From Selenomonas sp. oral taxon 126 (GTDB taxonomy: Bacteria > Bacillota > Negativicutes > Selenomonadales > Selenomonadaceae): a stretch of DNA of 64,000 nucleotides. Below the pieces are notes generated by a model. That model saw only the letters and a program-made list of their open reading frames with translations. It was not told the DNA's origin and did no database searches. The stretch's first letter is position 1; each line of letters opens with the position of its first letter. The stretch lies in the NCBI RefSeq assembly GCF_001683335.1, contig NZ_CP016201.1:1016791-1080790 (forward strand), given 5' to 3'. Made by a program: the position numbers and the translations under genes. Shown here in pieces: positions 26,485 through 34,483 of this stretch.

Positions 26485-27774
26485 TTACACCGCAGCGAGT
26501 GCTTCCTCAAGATCTCCGAGCAGGTCGTCGATGTGCTCGATGCCGATGGAGAGGCGCACCGTGCCCTCGCCGATGCCGGAGGCGGCGAGTTCCTCCGCGC
26601 TCATCTGGGAGTGCGTGGTCGTCGCAGGATGGATGACGAGGGACTTCACGTCCGCGACGTTCGCGAGGATGGAGAACAGCTTCAGATGGTCGATAAAGCG
26701 GTATGCCGCCTCGCGTCCGCCCGCGATGTCGAACGTGAAGATGGAGATGCCGCCGTGCGGGAAGTACCGCTTGTAGATTTCATGGTCAGGGTGGTTTGGC
26801 AGGGAGGGATGATTGACCTTCGCCACCTTCGGGTGCTTCGCGAGGAAGTCGACAACCTTCAGCGCGTTCGCGACATGACGCTCGACACGCAGGGACAGCG
26901 TCTCGAGTCCGTGGATAAAGTAGAACGCGTTGAACGGCGAGATTGCCGCGCCCGTGTCGCGCAGGATGAGCGCGCGGATGTAGACGATGAAGGCGACGGA
27001 GCCGAGCGCATCGGCAAAGCTGAGTCCGTGGTAGCTCGCGTTCGGCTCGGTGAGGTGGGGGAAGCGTCCCGATGCCTTCCAGTCGAACTCGCCGCCGTCG
27101 ACGATGACGCCGCCGAGGCTCGCGCCGTGTCCGCCGATGAACTTCGTCGCCGAGTGCACAACGATGTCCGCGCCGTGCTCAATCGGGCGCAGGAGGTACG
27201 GCGTTGCAAAGGTGTTGTCGATGACGACGGGCACGCCCTGCGCGTGCGCAACCGCTGCAATCGCCTCGATGTCCACGAGGTCGGCGTTCGGGTTGCCGAC
27301 CGTCTCGATGAAGACGCACTTCGTATTCGGGCGGATCGCGTCCGCAAAGCCCTGTGCGCCCGCCTTCGGGTCAACGAAGGTCACGTCGATGCCCCAGTCC
27401 TTGACCGTGTGGGCGAGGAAATTGTACGAGCCGCCGTAGATCGTCTGCTGCGAGACGATGTGGTCGCCCTGATGCGCGAGCGCCTGGATCGTCGCCGTGA
27501 TCGCCGCCGCGCCCGAGGCAAAGGCGAGTGCCGCCGCGCCGCCCTCGAGTGCCGCAATGCGCTTCTCGAAGACATCCTGCGTCGGGTTCATGAGGCGTCC
27601 ATAGATGTTGCCGGGGTCGCGCAGGGCAAAGCGGTCTGCCGCGTGCTGCGCGTCGCGGAACACGTAGGAGGTTGTCTGATAGATGGGCACGGCGCGCGCA
27701 TCCGTCACGGGGTCGGGCTGCTCCTGCCCGACACGCACCTGCAAGGTCTCGAAGCGGTAGTTCTTCTCGCTCAT
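26485..27774 (-). CDS. metY: O-acetylhomoserine sulfhydrylase (MetY-type)
   Basis: A 429-aa PLP enzyme of the Cys/Met metabolism family. It makes homocysteine from O-acetylhomoserine and sulfide (or methionine from methanethiol). The PLP Lys lies in VVHSATKFIGGHG. The start region MSEKNYRFETLQVRVGQEQP and the motif TRAVPIYQTTSYVF-like (DARAVPIYQTTSYVFRD) are typical of MetY rather than MetB/MetC. Length matches the family. The start at 27774 follows AGAGGAAC. It has its own promoter, and no SAM riboswitch fold is visible in the leader of about 45 bases. Confidence 0.92.
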   Translation of the reverse strand: MSEKNYRFETLQVRVGQEQPDPVTDARAVPIYQTTSYVFRDAQHAADRFALRDPGNIYGRLMNPTQDVFEKRIAALEGGAAALAFASGAAAITATIQALAHQGDHIVSQQTIYGGSYNFLAHTVKDWGIDVTFVDPKAGAQGFADAIRPNTKCVFIETVGNPNADLVDIEAIAAVAHAQGVPVVIDNTFATPYLLRPIEHGADIVVHSATKFIGGHGASLGGVIVDGGEFDWKASGRFPHLTEPNASYHGLSFADALGSVAFIVYIRALILRDTGAAISPFNAFYFIHGLETLSLRVERHVANALKVVDFLAKHPKVAKVNHPSLPNHPDHEIYKRYFPHGGISIFTFDIAGGREAAYRFIDHLKLFSILANVADVKSLVIHPATTTHSQMSAEELAASGIGEGTVRLSIGIEHIDDLLGDLEEALAAV

Positions 27775-27819
27775 ATCTGTTCCTCTTTTCTTAAATAGCA
27801 TACTTAACCGATATGTAAT

Positions 27820-27847
27820 ATTATACATGAGGAGTTGGATTTGTCAA
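27820..27847 (-). promoter_or_regulatory. metY promoter
   Basis: Reverse strand TTGACA (27842-27847), 16 bases, TATAAT (27820-27825). The sequence ATGTA-taatat-TACAT overlaps the -10 box as a small inverted repeat. Confidence 0.8.
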
Positions 27848-27883
27848 GGGGGGATGGAGGCGTGCGAAAAATATTCTATGGGA

Positions 27884-27899
27884 CAAAATTTAAATTTTG
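27884..27899. promoter_or_regulatory. Perfect 16-bp palindrome between divergent metY and dps promoters
   Basis: CAAAATTTAAATTTTG reads the same on both strands. It lies 37 bp upstream of the metY -35 box and 20 bp upstream of the dps -35 box, a good place for an activator or shared regulator. Confidence 0.5.
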
Positions 27900-27919
27900 C
27901 AGATATTTAATAATTACTA

Positions 27920-27948
27920 TTGACAAGAAAAAACTTCTAGGATATAAT
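27920..27948 (+). promoter_or_regulatory. dps promoter
   Basis: TTGACA (27920-27925), 17 bases, TATAAT (27943-27948): a full consensus match. AT-rich sequence just upstream (ATTTAATAATTACTA) loosely resembles a PerR box. Confidence 0.85.
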
Positions 27949-28021
27949 AGCACATGTAATGAGATATGAAACAGATACAGTGTTATCTGCAACAGATGAA
28001 TATGAAAGGGGATTTTCCACT

Positions 28022-28474
28022 ATGTCACACGCAAATGATACAAACCTCAACAATGCACTCAACACCTACATCGCCAACATCGGCGTTGGCTACATTAAGC
28101 TCCACAACCTCCACTGGAATGTCGTCGGCACGCAGTTCAAGGCTGTCCACGAGTACCTTGAGTCACTCTATGACGCATTCGCGGACGTGCTCGACGAGAC
28201 CGCAGAGCTGCTCAAGATCGCGGGCGCACAGCCGGTCGCGAGCCTGAAGGGCTACCTCGCAATCGCAACGATCAAGGAGCTCGGCGACGAGGCTGTCGAT
28301 CAGAAGAAGGCGCTCGAGATCACGCTTGCTGACCTCGAACTCCTCCGCGATCAGGCACTCGAGATCCGCAAAGCTGCGGATGCACACGACTGCTTCGGCG
28401 TCGCGAACCTCATGGAAGACCACATCACCAACTATGCAAAGCAGATCTGGTTCCTCCGCTCCATGCTTGCTTAA
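28022..28474 (+). CDS. dps: Dps-family DNA-binding/ferritin-like protein
   Basis: A 150-aa four-helix protein. The ferroxidase-type residues are in LHNLHWNVVGTQFKAVHEYL and YDAFADVLDETAELL, the Dps signature (His from one subunit, Asp and Glu from the next). Dps forms 12-mers that oxidise and store iron and protect DNA from peroxide. The start at 28022 was chosen over an upstream in-frame ATG inside the leader because GAAAGGGG lies before it. A consensus promoter precedes it. Confidence 0.92.
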   Translation: MSHANDTNLNNALNTYIANIGVGYIKLHNLHWNVVGTQFKAVHEYLESLYDAFADVLDETAELLKIAGAQPVASLKGYLAIATIKELGDEAVDQKKALEITLADLELLRDQALEIRKAADAHDCFGVANLMEDHITNYAKQIWFLRSMLA

Positions 28475-28497
28475 ACCTATCCTCCATTCCTATACAT

Positions 28498-28536
28498 GGG
28501 ACTGCTGCATGATCTGCTCGTGCAGCAGTCCTTTTT
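28498..28536 (+). terminator. dps terminator
   Basis: Stem GGACTGCTGCA / TGCAGCAGTCC followed by TTTTT. Confidence 0.85.
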
Positions 28537-28576
28537 ATCGTGAAAATGCATTCCTGCGCGTCGCTCCAAAAAGTCC

Positions 28577-28605
28577 TTGCCAATGCAGCGTGCCTGTGCT
28601 ATAAT
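28577..28605 (+). promoter_or_regulatory. tRNA-Ser promoter
   Basis: TTGCCA (28577-28582), 17 bases, TATAAT (28600-28605), 22 bases before the tRNA. Confidence 0.75.
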
Positions 28606-28627
28606 GCGTCATGTCGCATAAGCGCAT

Positions 28628-28716
28628 GGAGAGGTGTCCGAGTGGTCGAAGGTGCTTGACTCGAAATCAAGTGTGGTGATGAGCCACCGTGGGTTCGAAT
28701 CCCACCCTCTCTGCCA
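28628..28716 (+). tRNA. tRNA-Ser (anticodon CGA)
   Basis: An 89-base tRNA with a long variable arm and encoded CCA. The acceptor stem is GGAGAGG / CCTCTCT (first pair G-U), the anticodon arm CTTGA-CTCGAAA-TCAAG gives anticodon CGA, and the T arm is GTGGG-TTCGAAT-CCCAC. Its last 58 bases are repeated at 44085-44142, so it is the attachment site of the element that follows. Confidence 0.96.
28659..28716 (+). repeat. Left attachment repeat (58 bp, within tRNA-Ser)
   Basis: It starts ACTCGAAATCAAG and ends CTCTCTGCCA, and is identical base for base to 44085-44142. It covers the anticodon loop to the CCA end. Confidence 0.93.
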
Positions 28717-28725
28717 TTGAAAAAT

Positions 28726-28757
28726 AAGGCTTCGTGGAGATTTCCACGAAGCCTTTT
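28726..28757. terminator. Terminator just after the tRNA, carried by the element
   Basis: Stem AAGGCTTCGTGGA / TCCACGAAGCCTT then TT. A similar but not identical hairpin follows the right attachment repeat at 44151-44184. Confidence 0.8.
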
Positions 28758-28786
28758 CTGTCTCTATTTTTGGGTGAAAAACACGA

Positions 28787-28810
28787 TTTTGGGCACATTT
28801 TGGGCACACG
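28787..28810 (+). repeat. Left subterminal repeat (candidate integrase arm site)
   Basis: Two tandem TTTTGGGCACA units. The 22 bases 28789-28810 are identical and in the same orientation at 43937-43958 near the right end. Confidence 0.7.
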
Positions 28811-28864
28811 AGATTTTGAACATGGATTTTTGGGTAAGAGAAATAGGTGATTATGACATAAAAA

Positions 28865-28888
28865 ACGAGGATGCCGTGCAGCATCCTC
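28865..28888. terminator. Hairpin inside the left end of the element
   Basis: A perfect CGAGGATGC / GCATCCTCG stem with a 6-base loop, preceded by AAAAAA, so it could terminate minus-strand transcription leaving the element. Confidence 0.6.
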
Positions 28889-28964
28889 GCATTCATTTGG
28901 GCATCACTTTTGAGGTCTTAGTGGGAGATGTATAATCTCCTCCTCAGCGGACGAAATAGCTAGC

Positions 28965-29062
28965 TTTGTCCCTTGTCCTGTGTCATTTTTGCAGAATATC
29001 CATGTCTATGGGGCTATCCATACCATGTTATTTGCATGGACAGGGCGGACAAGGGGACAAGC
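28965..29062. repeat. GGACAAG-rich repeats at the left end of the element
   Basis: TTGTCCCTTGTCC near 28967 is answered by an inverted GGACAAGGGGACAAG near 29047. Similar TGTCC repeats (TGTCCTGTTGTCC, GTCCTGTCC) occur at 43811-43837 near the right end. These could be binding iterons for a replication or excision protein. No gene is seen between 28717 and 29124. Confidence 0.5.
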
Positions 29063-29131
29063 CTCTAGCGGACGGTGCATCACTTTTTGAAGAAGTATAC
29101 GAGAAAAGTGATGCAGACTTCTCCTTAGAGG
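29062..29131. terminator. Large dyad at the end of the Rpn gene
   Basis: TGCATCACTTTT (29076-29087) pairs with AAAAGTGATGCA (29104-29115), and outside it CCTCTA (29062-29067) pairs with TAGAGG (29126-29131). The outer arm overlaps the Rpn stop codon. It probably terminates the minus-strand transcript. Confidence 0.6.
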
Positions 29132-29964
29132 AGCGCCAGATACTTCGGTTGATCGGCCTTGGCAATCTTCAGCGCATCCATTGCAGCTTCGGCGGTGATG
29201 CCTAGGCTTGAAATGAGGTTCTTGATGCTTTTTATACGTTCTGTTTCTGCACCGCGAATTTCACCACGAACCTCGCCGCGAACTTCGCCAATAGCAATAC
29301 CGTCGTTGTAGATTTCTTCCATTACCTTGCACATAGCTGCAACCCCCTTTTCGTCTTCTTTGAAAAAGCGTACGCGTTCGGCGAGCACGTCGCTGTACAT
29401 ATCATTCGGATCACTGCAAAAGAAGTCGTGCATAAGACGTCCGAGCGGGCTTTCGCTCTGACATTCCCCGTTGACGTAGAGAATGTGTGCACCGTCGTCG
29501 AATACCTCCTCGGTGTCCTCGAATGTTCTCCGCACCTTGTAGAGCGGTTTTCCTCGCTTCCATATGTCATGCTCGGTGATAAAGATGACGTAGGTCTCCG
29601 GCAGGTCGGGGAAGAGCGTTCCCTTGCTGACCTCACGGGAATCAATCATGCTGCTGTTGAATCTCGCACGACGGGGAATTGCACCCTCGTCGCTGCGCTG
29701 AATTTCCACATCGTAGATGTTCTCGCCATCCGTCGCGAGTGCGTCGAATCGTACGGAACGACCGTAGAGATTTGGCACACTCTGCTGCGTGATGACCTCC
29801 GTCACGCGCAGGCGGTCATTGCCCATGACAGCACGAAGCACGACCTCCATACAGGGAATATTCCCGTCGAAGCAGCTGTTAAAGAACGTGTCATCTATCA
29901 ACCGAAGCTGTTTGATTTTCTCAAGGTATCGACTTTTCTTTTGTTCGAGTTCGATGATAATCAC
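29125..29964 (-). CDS. Rpn-family recombination-promoting nuclease/putative transposase
   Basis: A 279-aa PD-(D/E)XK nuclease-like protein. The active-site strands are in VRFDALATDGENIYDVEIQR (Asp, then Glu-x-Gln). The middle region has TYVIFITEHDIWKRGKPLYK, standard for the Rpn/PDDEXK_2 family. The tail has three VRGE-type repeats and ends in a helical segment. The start is a GTG at 29964, because the frame is closed by a TGA just upstream and no ATG is near; the ribosome site is weak. It lies at the attachment-site end, between integrase and tRNA. A truncated paralogue sits just outside the right end (44210-44434). Confidence 0.85.
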   Translation of the reverse strand: MIIIELEQKKSRYLEKIKQLRLIDDTFFNSCFDGNIPCMEVVLRAVMGNDRLRVTEVITQQSVPNLYGRSVRFDALATDGENIYDVEIQRSDEGAIPRRARFNSSMIDSREVSKGTLFPDLPETYVIFITEHDIWKRGKPLYKVRRTFEDTEEVFDDGAHILYVNGECQSESPLGRLMHDFFCSDPNDMYSDVLAERVRFFKEDEKGVAAMCKVMEEIYNDGIAIGEVRGEVRGEIRGAETERIKSIKNLISSLGITAEAAMDALKIAKADQPKYLALL

Positions 29965-30021
29965 CTCAAATCAAATGATCTACCTATATTTTATAGGGAT
30001 TTCCTCTTTTTTGCAAGATTG

Positions 30022-31224
30022 TCATTTCTCTTGCGTGCCAAAAACGTAATCACCGATTTTCCCAGCAGCTTCCTCCTTTGTCTTTTGCATGACGTGCGTG
30101 TAAAGATCGGCTGTAATGGCAATCGAGCTGTGTCCAAGGATTTCGGAAGCTGTTTTCATGGCAACGCCGGATTGCAGCATCAGCGAAGCGCATGAATGGC
30201 GCAAATCGTGAAAACGGATGGTACGCATATTGTGGCGTGCCAAGAAGTCCTTGAACGCTTTTGTGAAATTTCCGGGACGGATCGGCGATCCGTTTCCACG
30301 GCATAGAACAAGATCGTGCTTGTCGTATGCGTTGCCCAGCCACTCCTTATGTTGGTCTAGCTCCTCCTTTCGCCGCTTCAATATGGCGAAAACCTCAGCG
30401 GGGGCGTGAATGGTGCGAATGCTTTCAGTACTCTTAGGCGTGGAGAAATGTATTTTGTGATGAATCTCTATCACCTGCTCATCAATGGTGATAGATTGGC
30501 TGTCAAAATCAATTTTCGACCATTTGAGACCAAGGCATTCACCGCGCCGCAGACCGCATATTGCCGCGAGTGCGATTGCTGCTTGCCAAAAACTGTTTTC
30601 AGTAGCTGCTGCCTCCAACAAAGAACGAATCTCCTCCGCGCTGTATGCGGATGCCTTGAACTTCTTTGTCTTTGGGATATTTGTTACACTGAGCAATGGA
30701 TTCTTGACCAGCAAGCCTTTCTGTACGGCATGTCCAAGAGCTTCGTTCAAAACACGGTGGATGTAGAGTACGGATTTTGCTGAGAGACCGCCTTTGCCAT
30801 CTGCGCGTCCCTGCTGCAACAATGTTGCATAAAATTCGTCAATCTGCATTGGTGTGATCGCCTTGATGTCGCAGCCACCAGCCCAAGGAATGAGGCGTTT
30901 CTTCACGATTGCTTCATATTGGGCATATGTACTGGCTTTGACATTTACCTTGGCATAGCTGCTGAGCCATGTGTTCAAATAAGTCGATAGGGTGAGTTTT
31001 TCTGGAGTGAGGAAAACACCTTCCTGCTGTGCTTTGTTGATTTGAAGCAGAAACTCCTCGGCATCTATACGACGGAGGAAGCCTCTCTTTTTCTTGCGGA
31101 CGATCTGTCCTGTTGCAGGGTCGCGATAGTTGTAGCGGACATCGTAGACCTTCATCTCCGTTCGGAGCTTTCCATTTGCATCACGTGCATTTTTTCGTGT
31201 GCGAGTTTCTATTGTTCCTTGCAT
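30022..31224 (-). CDS. int: Site-specific tyrosine recombinase (integrase)
   Basis: A 400-aa phage-type integrase with an N-terminal arm-binding region (about 1-55), a core-binding SAM-like domain (about 60-145, STYLNTWLSSYAKVNVKAST) and a catalytic domain. Catalytic residues are Arg in ICGLRRGECLGL, His-x-x-Arg in RFHDLRHSCASL, His in LGHSSIAIT and the nucleophile Tyr in ADLYTHV. It should integrate and excise the element at the tRNA-Ser repeat. The start at 31224 follows AAAGGA by 9 bases. A hairpin separates it from the excisionase gene upstream. Confidence 0.95.
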   Translation of the reverse strand: MQGTIETRTRKNARDANGKLRTEMKVYDVRYNYRDPATGQIVRKKKRGFLRRIDAEEFLLQINKAQQEGVFLTPEKLTLSTYLNTWLSSYAKVNVKASTYAQYEAIVKKRLIPWAGGCDIKAITPMQIDEFYATLLQQGRADGKGGLSAKSVLYIHRVLNEALGHAVQKGLLVKNPLLSVTNIPKTKKFKASAYSAEEIRSLLEAAATENSFWQAAIALAAICGLRRGECLGLKWSKIDFDSQSITIDEQVIEIHHKIHFSTPKSTESIRTIHAPAEVFAILKRRKEELDQHKEWLGNAYDKHDLVLCRGNGSPIRPGNFTKAFKDFLARHNMRTIRFHDLRHSCASLMLQSGVAMKTASEILGHSSIAITADLYTHVMQKTKEEAAGKIGDYVFGTQEK

Positions 31225-31247
31225 TTTCGTGAATCCTTTCAATAGAT

Positions 31248-31273
31248 AGGGAGCAACATGGACGTTGCTCCCT
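31248..31273. promoter_or_regulatory. Hairpin between xis and int
   Basis: A perfect 10-bp stem AGGGAGCAAC / GTTGCTCCCT with a 6-base loop, just before the int ribosome site. There is no T-tract, so it may limit int translation or read-through from xis rather than terminate. Confidence 0.55.
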
Positions 31274-31291
31274 GTGAGTAGAAGAAGGGTG

Positions 31292-31477
31292 TTAGGTATG
31301 AAGTCCCTCGTTTAAGAACCGCTCGACGCAGATTTTCGGAATGCGATACTCGCGTCCCATCTTGATTGCGCCAATCTTTTTGTTGTGGACAAGCCCGTAC
31401 GCCTTATTTCGTCCAATGCGAAGAATTTCTGCAACTTCACGGACGGTATAGGTGGCGGGGATGATGTTATTCGACAT
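31292..31477 (-). CDS. xis: Excisionase-like helix-turn-helix protein
   Basis: A 61-aa protein, MSNNIIPATYTVREVAEILR then IGRNKAYGLVHNKKIGAIKM and GREYRIPKICVERFL. This is the helix_turn_helix_17 (MerR-like) excisionase fold. It is likely to bind the element ends and direct the integrase toward excision. It overlaps the upstream 204-aa gene by 11 bases and precedes int, the usual xis-int order. It could instead be only a transcription factor. Confidence 0.85.
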   Translation of the reverse strand: MSNNIIPATYTVREVAEILRIGRNKAYGLVHNKKIGAIKMGREYRIPKICVERFLNEGLHT

Positions 31478-32081
31478 GAGCGACTCCTCCTTCGGATGCG
31501 GTCAGTTGCCACTGTGGACGTGGATGAGGTAATTGTTGAGGAACGCTTGACAGGCACTCTTTGAATTTTTCAGCGAAATCAACCGGGATGATTGTATCAA
31601 GAGGAAGGTTTTGGAGGCATGGAAGACCTCCAGTGATGTAGGGGGCGAATGCCAGGAGGTGCTGCAATAATACCCAGTTTAGGACATTTTGCGCAGCTAG
31701 CACGCTTGGCTCTTCCGTTACAATCGAATCAGGGTGTTGTGCAAGAAAATCGATGACATTTACAGTGCTTGTCAGGATGGCAATGACATCGTATGATCTC
31801 GCTGAAAAGACACGCCAACATGGAGGCTGCATCAGCGGAACACCTGAAGTAAAATGGAATCCTGCCGCTTGCCAATCCTCAAATCGTGGGAGGGCGGGGA
31901 GTACCCATGGATTGCGTTCCCATGACTTCCATGCATAGTTTTTGCAGGCTGTGACATATGCGTGCTCGATGGTTTCGCATATCGATATCTGAATGCCGAC
32001 CTCCTGACCGATGACCTCCACGATCTCCTCAGGAGAATTGAAAGTGGCAAAGCCGCGATGAAATTCGACGAGATACATCAT
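31467..32081 (-). CDS. 204-aa element protein of unknown function
   Basis: It starts MMYLVEFHRGFATFNSPEEI with GGAGGAGC upstream. The sequence is rich in Trp and Pro (CKNYAWKSWERNPWVLPALP) and has hydrophobic helical stretches in the middle (LNWVLLQHLLAFAPYITGG). No motif is recognised. It overlaps the helicase-like gene by 4 bases and xis by 11, so it is translated with them. Confidence 0.55.
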   Translation of the reverse strand: MMYLVEFHRGFATFNSPEEIVEVIGQEVGIQISICETIEHAYVTACKNYAWKSWERNPWVLPALPRFEDWQAAGFHFTSGVPLMQPPCWRVFSARSYDVIAILTSTVNVIDFLAQHPDSIVTEEPSVLAAQNVLNWVLLQHLLAFAPYITGGLPCLQNLPLDTIIPVDFAEKFKECLSSVPQQLPHPRPQWQLTASEGGVAHVE

Positions 32082-34006
32082 AATTCTTGCTCCTCCATAT
32101 ACTTCTGAACGGCATTCATTCGCAGAACAAGCATCCGTTGACGCTTTCCTTTTTTTGCACGAATGAGATATTCATTTCCGGTTGAACCTTCTCCTTTGAG
32201 CTTTCCTTTGGAAAGGCCAAGGTGTAATAGTTGCTCTTTGATGGTGGCTTCTTTGCTCATCCACGGTTCGCCAATGCGTTGATAGTAGGCATGGACTAGG
32301 TTAAAGGCGCAATCCCATCGAACCCATAACAAGTCGTTTCCTGCTTCTCTGAAACCGATGAAATTGTCTTCGTTTCCCACATAGCAATCTTCACTGTCTG
32401 CTACTTTGCTGTTTTGTGACATATCCACGACCTCTACGAGTGCAATCAAGAAACGCAGTTCCGGCTTTTGACAGCGGGCTTCTTGGCTGTTATGCGTAAC
32501 CCCTATCCGAATGCTGTCGTCGAATTGCTGCCATAGATTTTCGGGTAGCGTAACCCCGCAGAAAGCACTGAATCCCGAAAGGACATCTTTTGCGATACGG
32601 AGCAGGACAGCTGCGTCAATGTAACGTTTATCGCGATACAAACGAGCATAACTCTCGCGATAATCGTTTTGTAGCTGACCATATGCTGCTGTGATTTCAT
32701 GCCCATGTTCCGTGAGATACTGAACGAACAAGGCAAAATAGCAGCGCAGTATTTCCGAGTCTTCTTGAAAAATACGTAGGGCTTCGCCTGAAAAGGTGTG
32801 CTCGTCTATCGGAATTTCTATCACGCGCAGCATACTGGATGCGCCCAATGAGAGTTTTTCCTCTCCTGTCATAACGACTGCAGAGCGAACTGTTTTTCGC
32901 ACAGCCTTTGAGAAATCGCGTATATTCATTTTTTCAGGGAGAATGCCATCTCCTACTGAGCGAATGACAAACTCGGCATTGTCTTCTGAGCTCCGACTGT
33001 CCCGCATGTTTGAATTGGAATAATCATCGACGCAAATGCAGGTATCCCGAAGATTCGATAGTACCGTGGCAATACTGGCACGTGTCGATGTCATGCGTGT
33101 TGTTGCGTGACCGCGATCATGATCGAACACGTTGGACAGTTCACGTACCACGGAGGTTTTCAAAGAACCTGTTCTTCCTTTTACGTAGAGAACGAACATC
33201 GAAACAGCAGAGGCTCGCCTTATCCAATATAAGATGTAGCCGAGATGAACATAGAGCCACAAAAGACAAACTTGCCATTGATTTTTTCCAACGGATAGGA
33301 AACGCAATCCGCTCTGGAAAATCTCGTTATAACGCATGGTCGCTACAGCGGGGATATCCATAGATGCACAATGTTCTCCGCTTCCCTTCCAGTAGGAGAT
33401 CACTCCGTTTATCTCCATCCACCCCGAGGGCTCAACATCAATACGTCGCTCCATATGTGCGCGGCTTTTGTTGAAAGTGTCGGTTAAGTACGCTTCCACG
33501 GCGGTTGCATTGGCATCTGTGAAGAAAATGCCAGGAAAGTTTTTTCGGAGGATAGGGTATGCTTGTTTGTATTTTTCTACAGGAATCTCCATTATTTTGA
33601 CTTCTTCATCCCAGTCAGGACAGCTGATCTCCAGAACATAGGAATCTTTGTGCGTGCCGTCATCGACCCAGAGTTCCTTGATGGCGAGCACTTGGATTGT
33701 TGCAGTTGAAATTAACTGGTTTTCGCCTTTCTTATCCGCAGCGGTATAGAGTCCCTTATCGGAAGCAACATAGGTTGTCCCCTGAAACAGGTGAGGAGTA
33801 GTTGCCGTAGAAGTGTTCATTACCGTAAACCAAAGCCCTGTAGCAGGATTACATTTTACATGACAGGAAGGGGGCGTGTGCCAAAGGGAATACCCTGAGT
33901 TTACGGATAATGGAGCCAATGGCCGCGAGCATCGAGCTGTTATGGATGGAGATACGCCGTCTTTTAGTGTTCCCCATACAGCGGGCACTTTATTTTCTTT
34001 AAGCAT
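32078..34006 (-). CDS. DUF927-like primase/helicase-type ATPase of the element
   Basis: A 642-aa protein. The ATPase part has a Walker A variant VKGRTGSLKTSVVREL (GxxGxxKT) near residue 285, followed by CICVDDYSNSNM as a Walker B-like strand, then ERF-like sensor segments (SAVVMTGEE). This matches DUF927 and related helicases of plasmids, phages and satellites, which drive replication initiation. The N-terminal third contains WFTVMNTSTATTPHLFQGTT and may be a regulatory or primase-linked domain. The C-terminal 100 aa read like a winged helix (KEATIKEQLLHLGLSKGKLK). I chose the start at 34006 because AGGAG lies upstream. It overlaps its upstream neighbour by 8 bases. Confidence 0.75.
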   Translation of the reverse strand: MLKENKVPAVWGTLKDGVSPSITARCSRPLAPLSVNSGYSLWHTPPSCHVKCNPATGLWFTVMNTSTATTPHLFQGTTYVASDKGLYTAADKKGENQLISTATIQVLAIKELWVDDGTHKDSYVLEISCPDWDEEVKIMEIPVEKYKQAYPILRKNFPGIFFTDANATAVEAYLTDTFNKSRAHMERRIDVEPSGWMEINGVISYWKGSGEHCASMDIPAVATMRYNEIFQSGLRFLSVGKNQWQVCLLWLYVHLGYILYWIRRASAVSMFVLYVKGRTGSLKTSVVRELSNVFDHDRGHATTRMTSTRASIATVLSNLRDTCICVDDYSNSNMRDSRSSEDNAEFVIRSVGDGILPEKMNIRDFSKAVRKTVRSAVVMTGEEKLSLGASSMLRVIEIPIDEHTFSGEALRIFQEDSEILRCYFALFVQYLTEHGHEITAAYGQLQNDYRESYARLYRDKRYIDAAVLLRIAKDVLSGFSAFCGVTLPENLWQQFDDSIRIGVTHNSQEARCQKPELRFLIALVEVVDMSQNSKVADSEDCYVGNEDNFIGFREAGNDLLWVRWDCAFNLVHAYYQRIGEPWMSKEATIKEQLLHLGLSKGKLKGEGSTGNEYLIRAKKGKRQRMLVLRMNAVQKYMEEQEL

Positions 34007-34319
34007 AAACGCGCACTCCTTTGCTTTGTACATCGTTGTTACCGACAAGTTTTTCGAAGGTTTCCACCTGAGAACGCAATATGTTCCACTGTTTTTGTGT
34101 CACATATTCACCGGCCTGAATCTGCCATAAGAGTGTGTGAATTGCGGCAAGATCATCTTGCATAGATCTTGGAACAATCCATATAGATTTCGCGAGCTTT
34201 AATCGTAGGTATAGTAGTCGGCTCAGCGAAATACCCGCCTCATCGCTCTTGATGCGATAGTTTTGCAGCATATCCGAGGGCATAGAGATCGATACCCGTC
34301 TCCATTTTTCGTTTTTCAT
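33999..34319 (-). CDS. Small DNA-binding-like protein (possible ribbon-helix-helix)
   Basis: A 106-aa protein, MKNEKWRRVSISMPSDMLQN then YRIKSDEAGISLSRLLYLRL. The short strand (RRVSISMP) followed by two helices fits a ribbon-helix-helix or plasmid copy-control fold. Residues 60-95 are helical. It overlaps the helicase-like gene start, so it may regulate or help it at an origin. The start at 34319 follows CGGAGTG. Confidence 0.6.
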   Translation of the reverse strand: MKNEKWRRVSISMPSDMLQNYRIKSDEAGISLSRLLYLRLKLAKSIWIVPRSMQDDLAAIHTLLWQIQAGEYVTQKQWNILRSQVETFEKLVGNNDVQSKGVRVYA

Positions 34320-34443
34320 AAAAACACTCCGTTTCACTTCAAGTACATTTTCCGGCCGGTGTTGACAGCGTACCGCATTTCACGGAGAGTCATAAGGGGC
34401 GAAAAAATCCCCGATTTTGTTCCCGCCAAATTTCCCGCATCAT

Positions 34444-34478
34444 AAAAAGCCCAGCCACGATTTGTGACTGGGCTTTTA
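34444..34478. terminator. Terminator downstream of the 557-aa cargo gene
   Basis: Stem AAAAGCCCAGcCAC / GTGaCTGGGCTTTT. It separates the cargo gene from the replication module. Confidence 0.75.
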
Positions 34479-34483
34479 TGTAG

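Noticed and set aside
27775-27850. SAM riboswitch upstream of metY
   Set aside because: The leader is only about 45 bases long and shows none of the conserved SAM riboswitch helices.
28659-28716. CRISPR-like direct repeat
   Set aside because: The pair 28659/44085 is a tRNA attachment duplication, not an array. No regularly spaced repeats or cas genes are present in the window.
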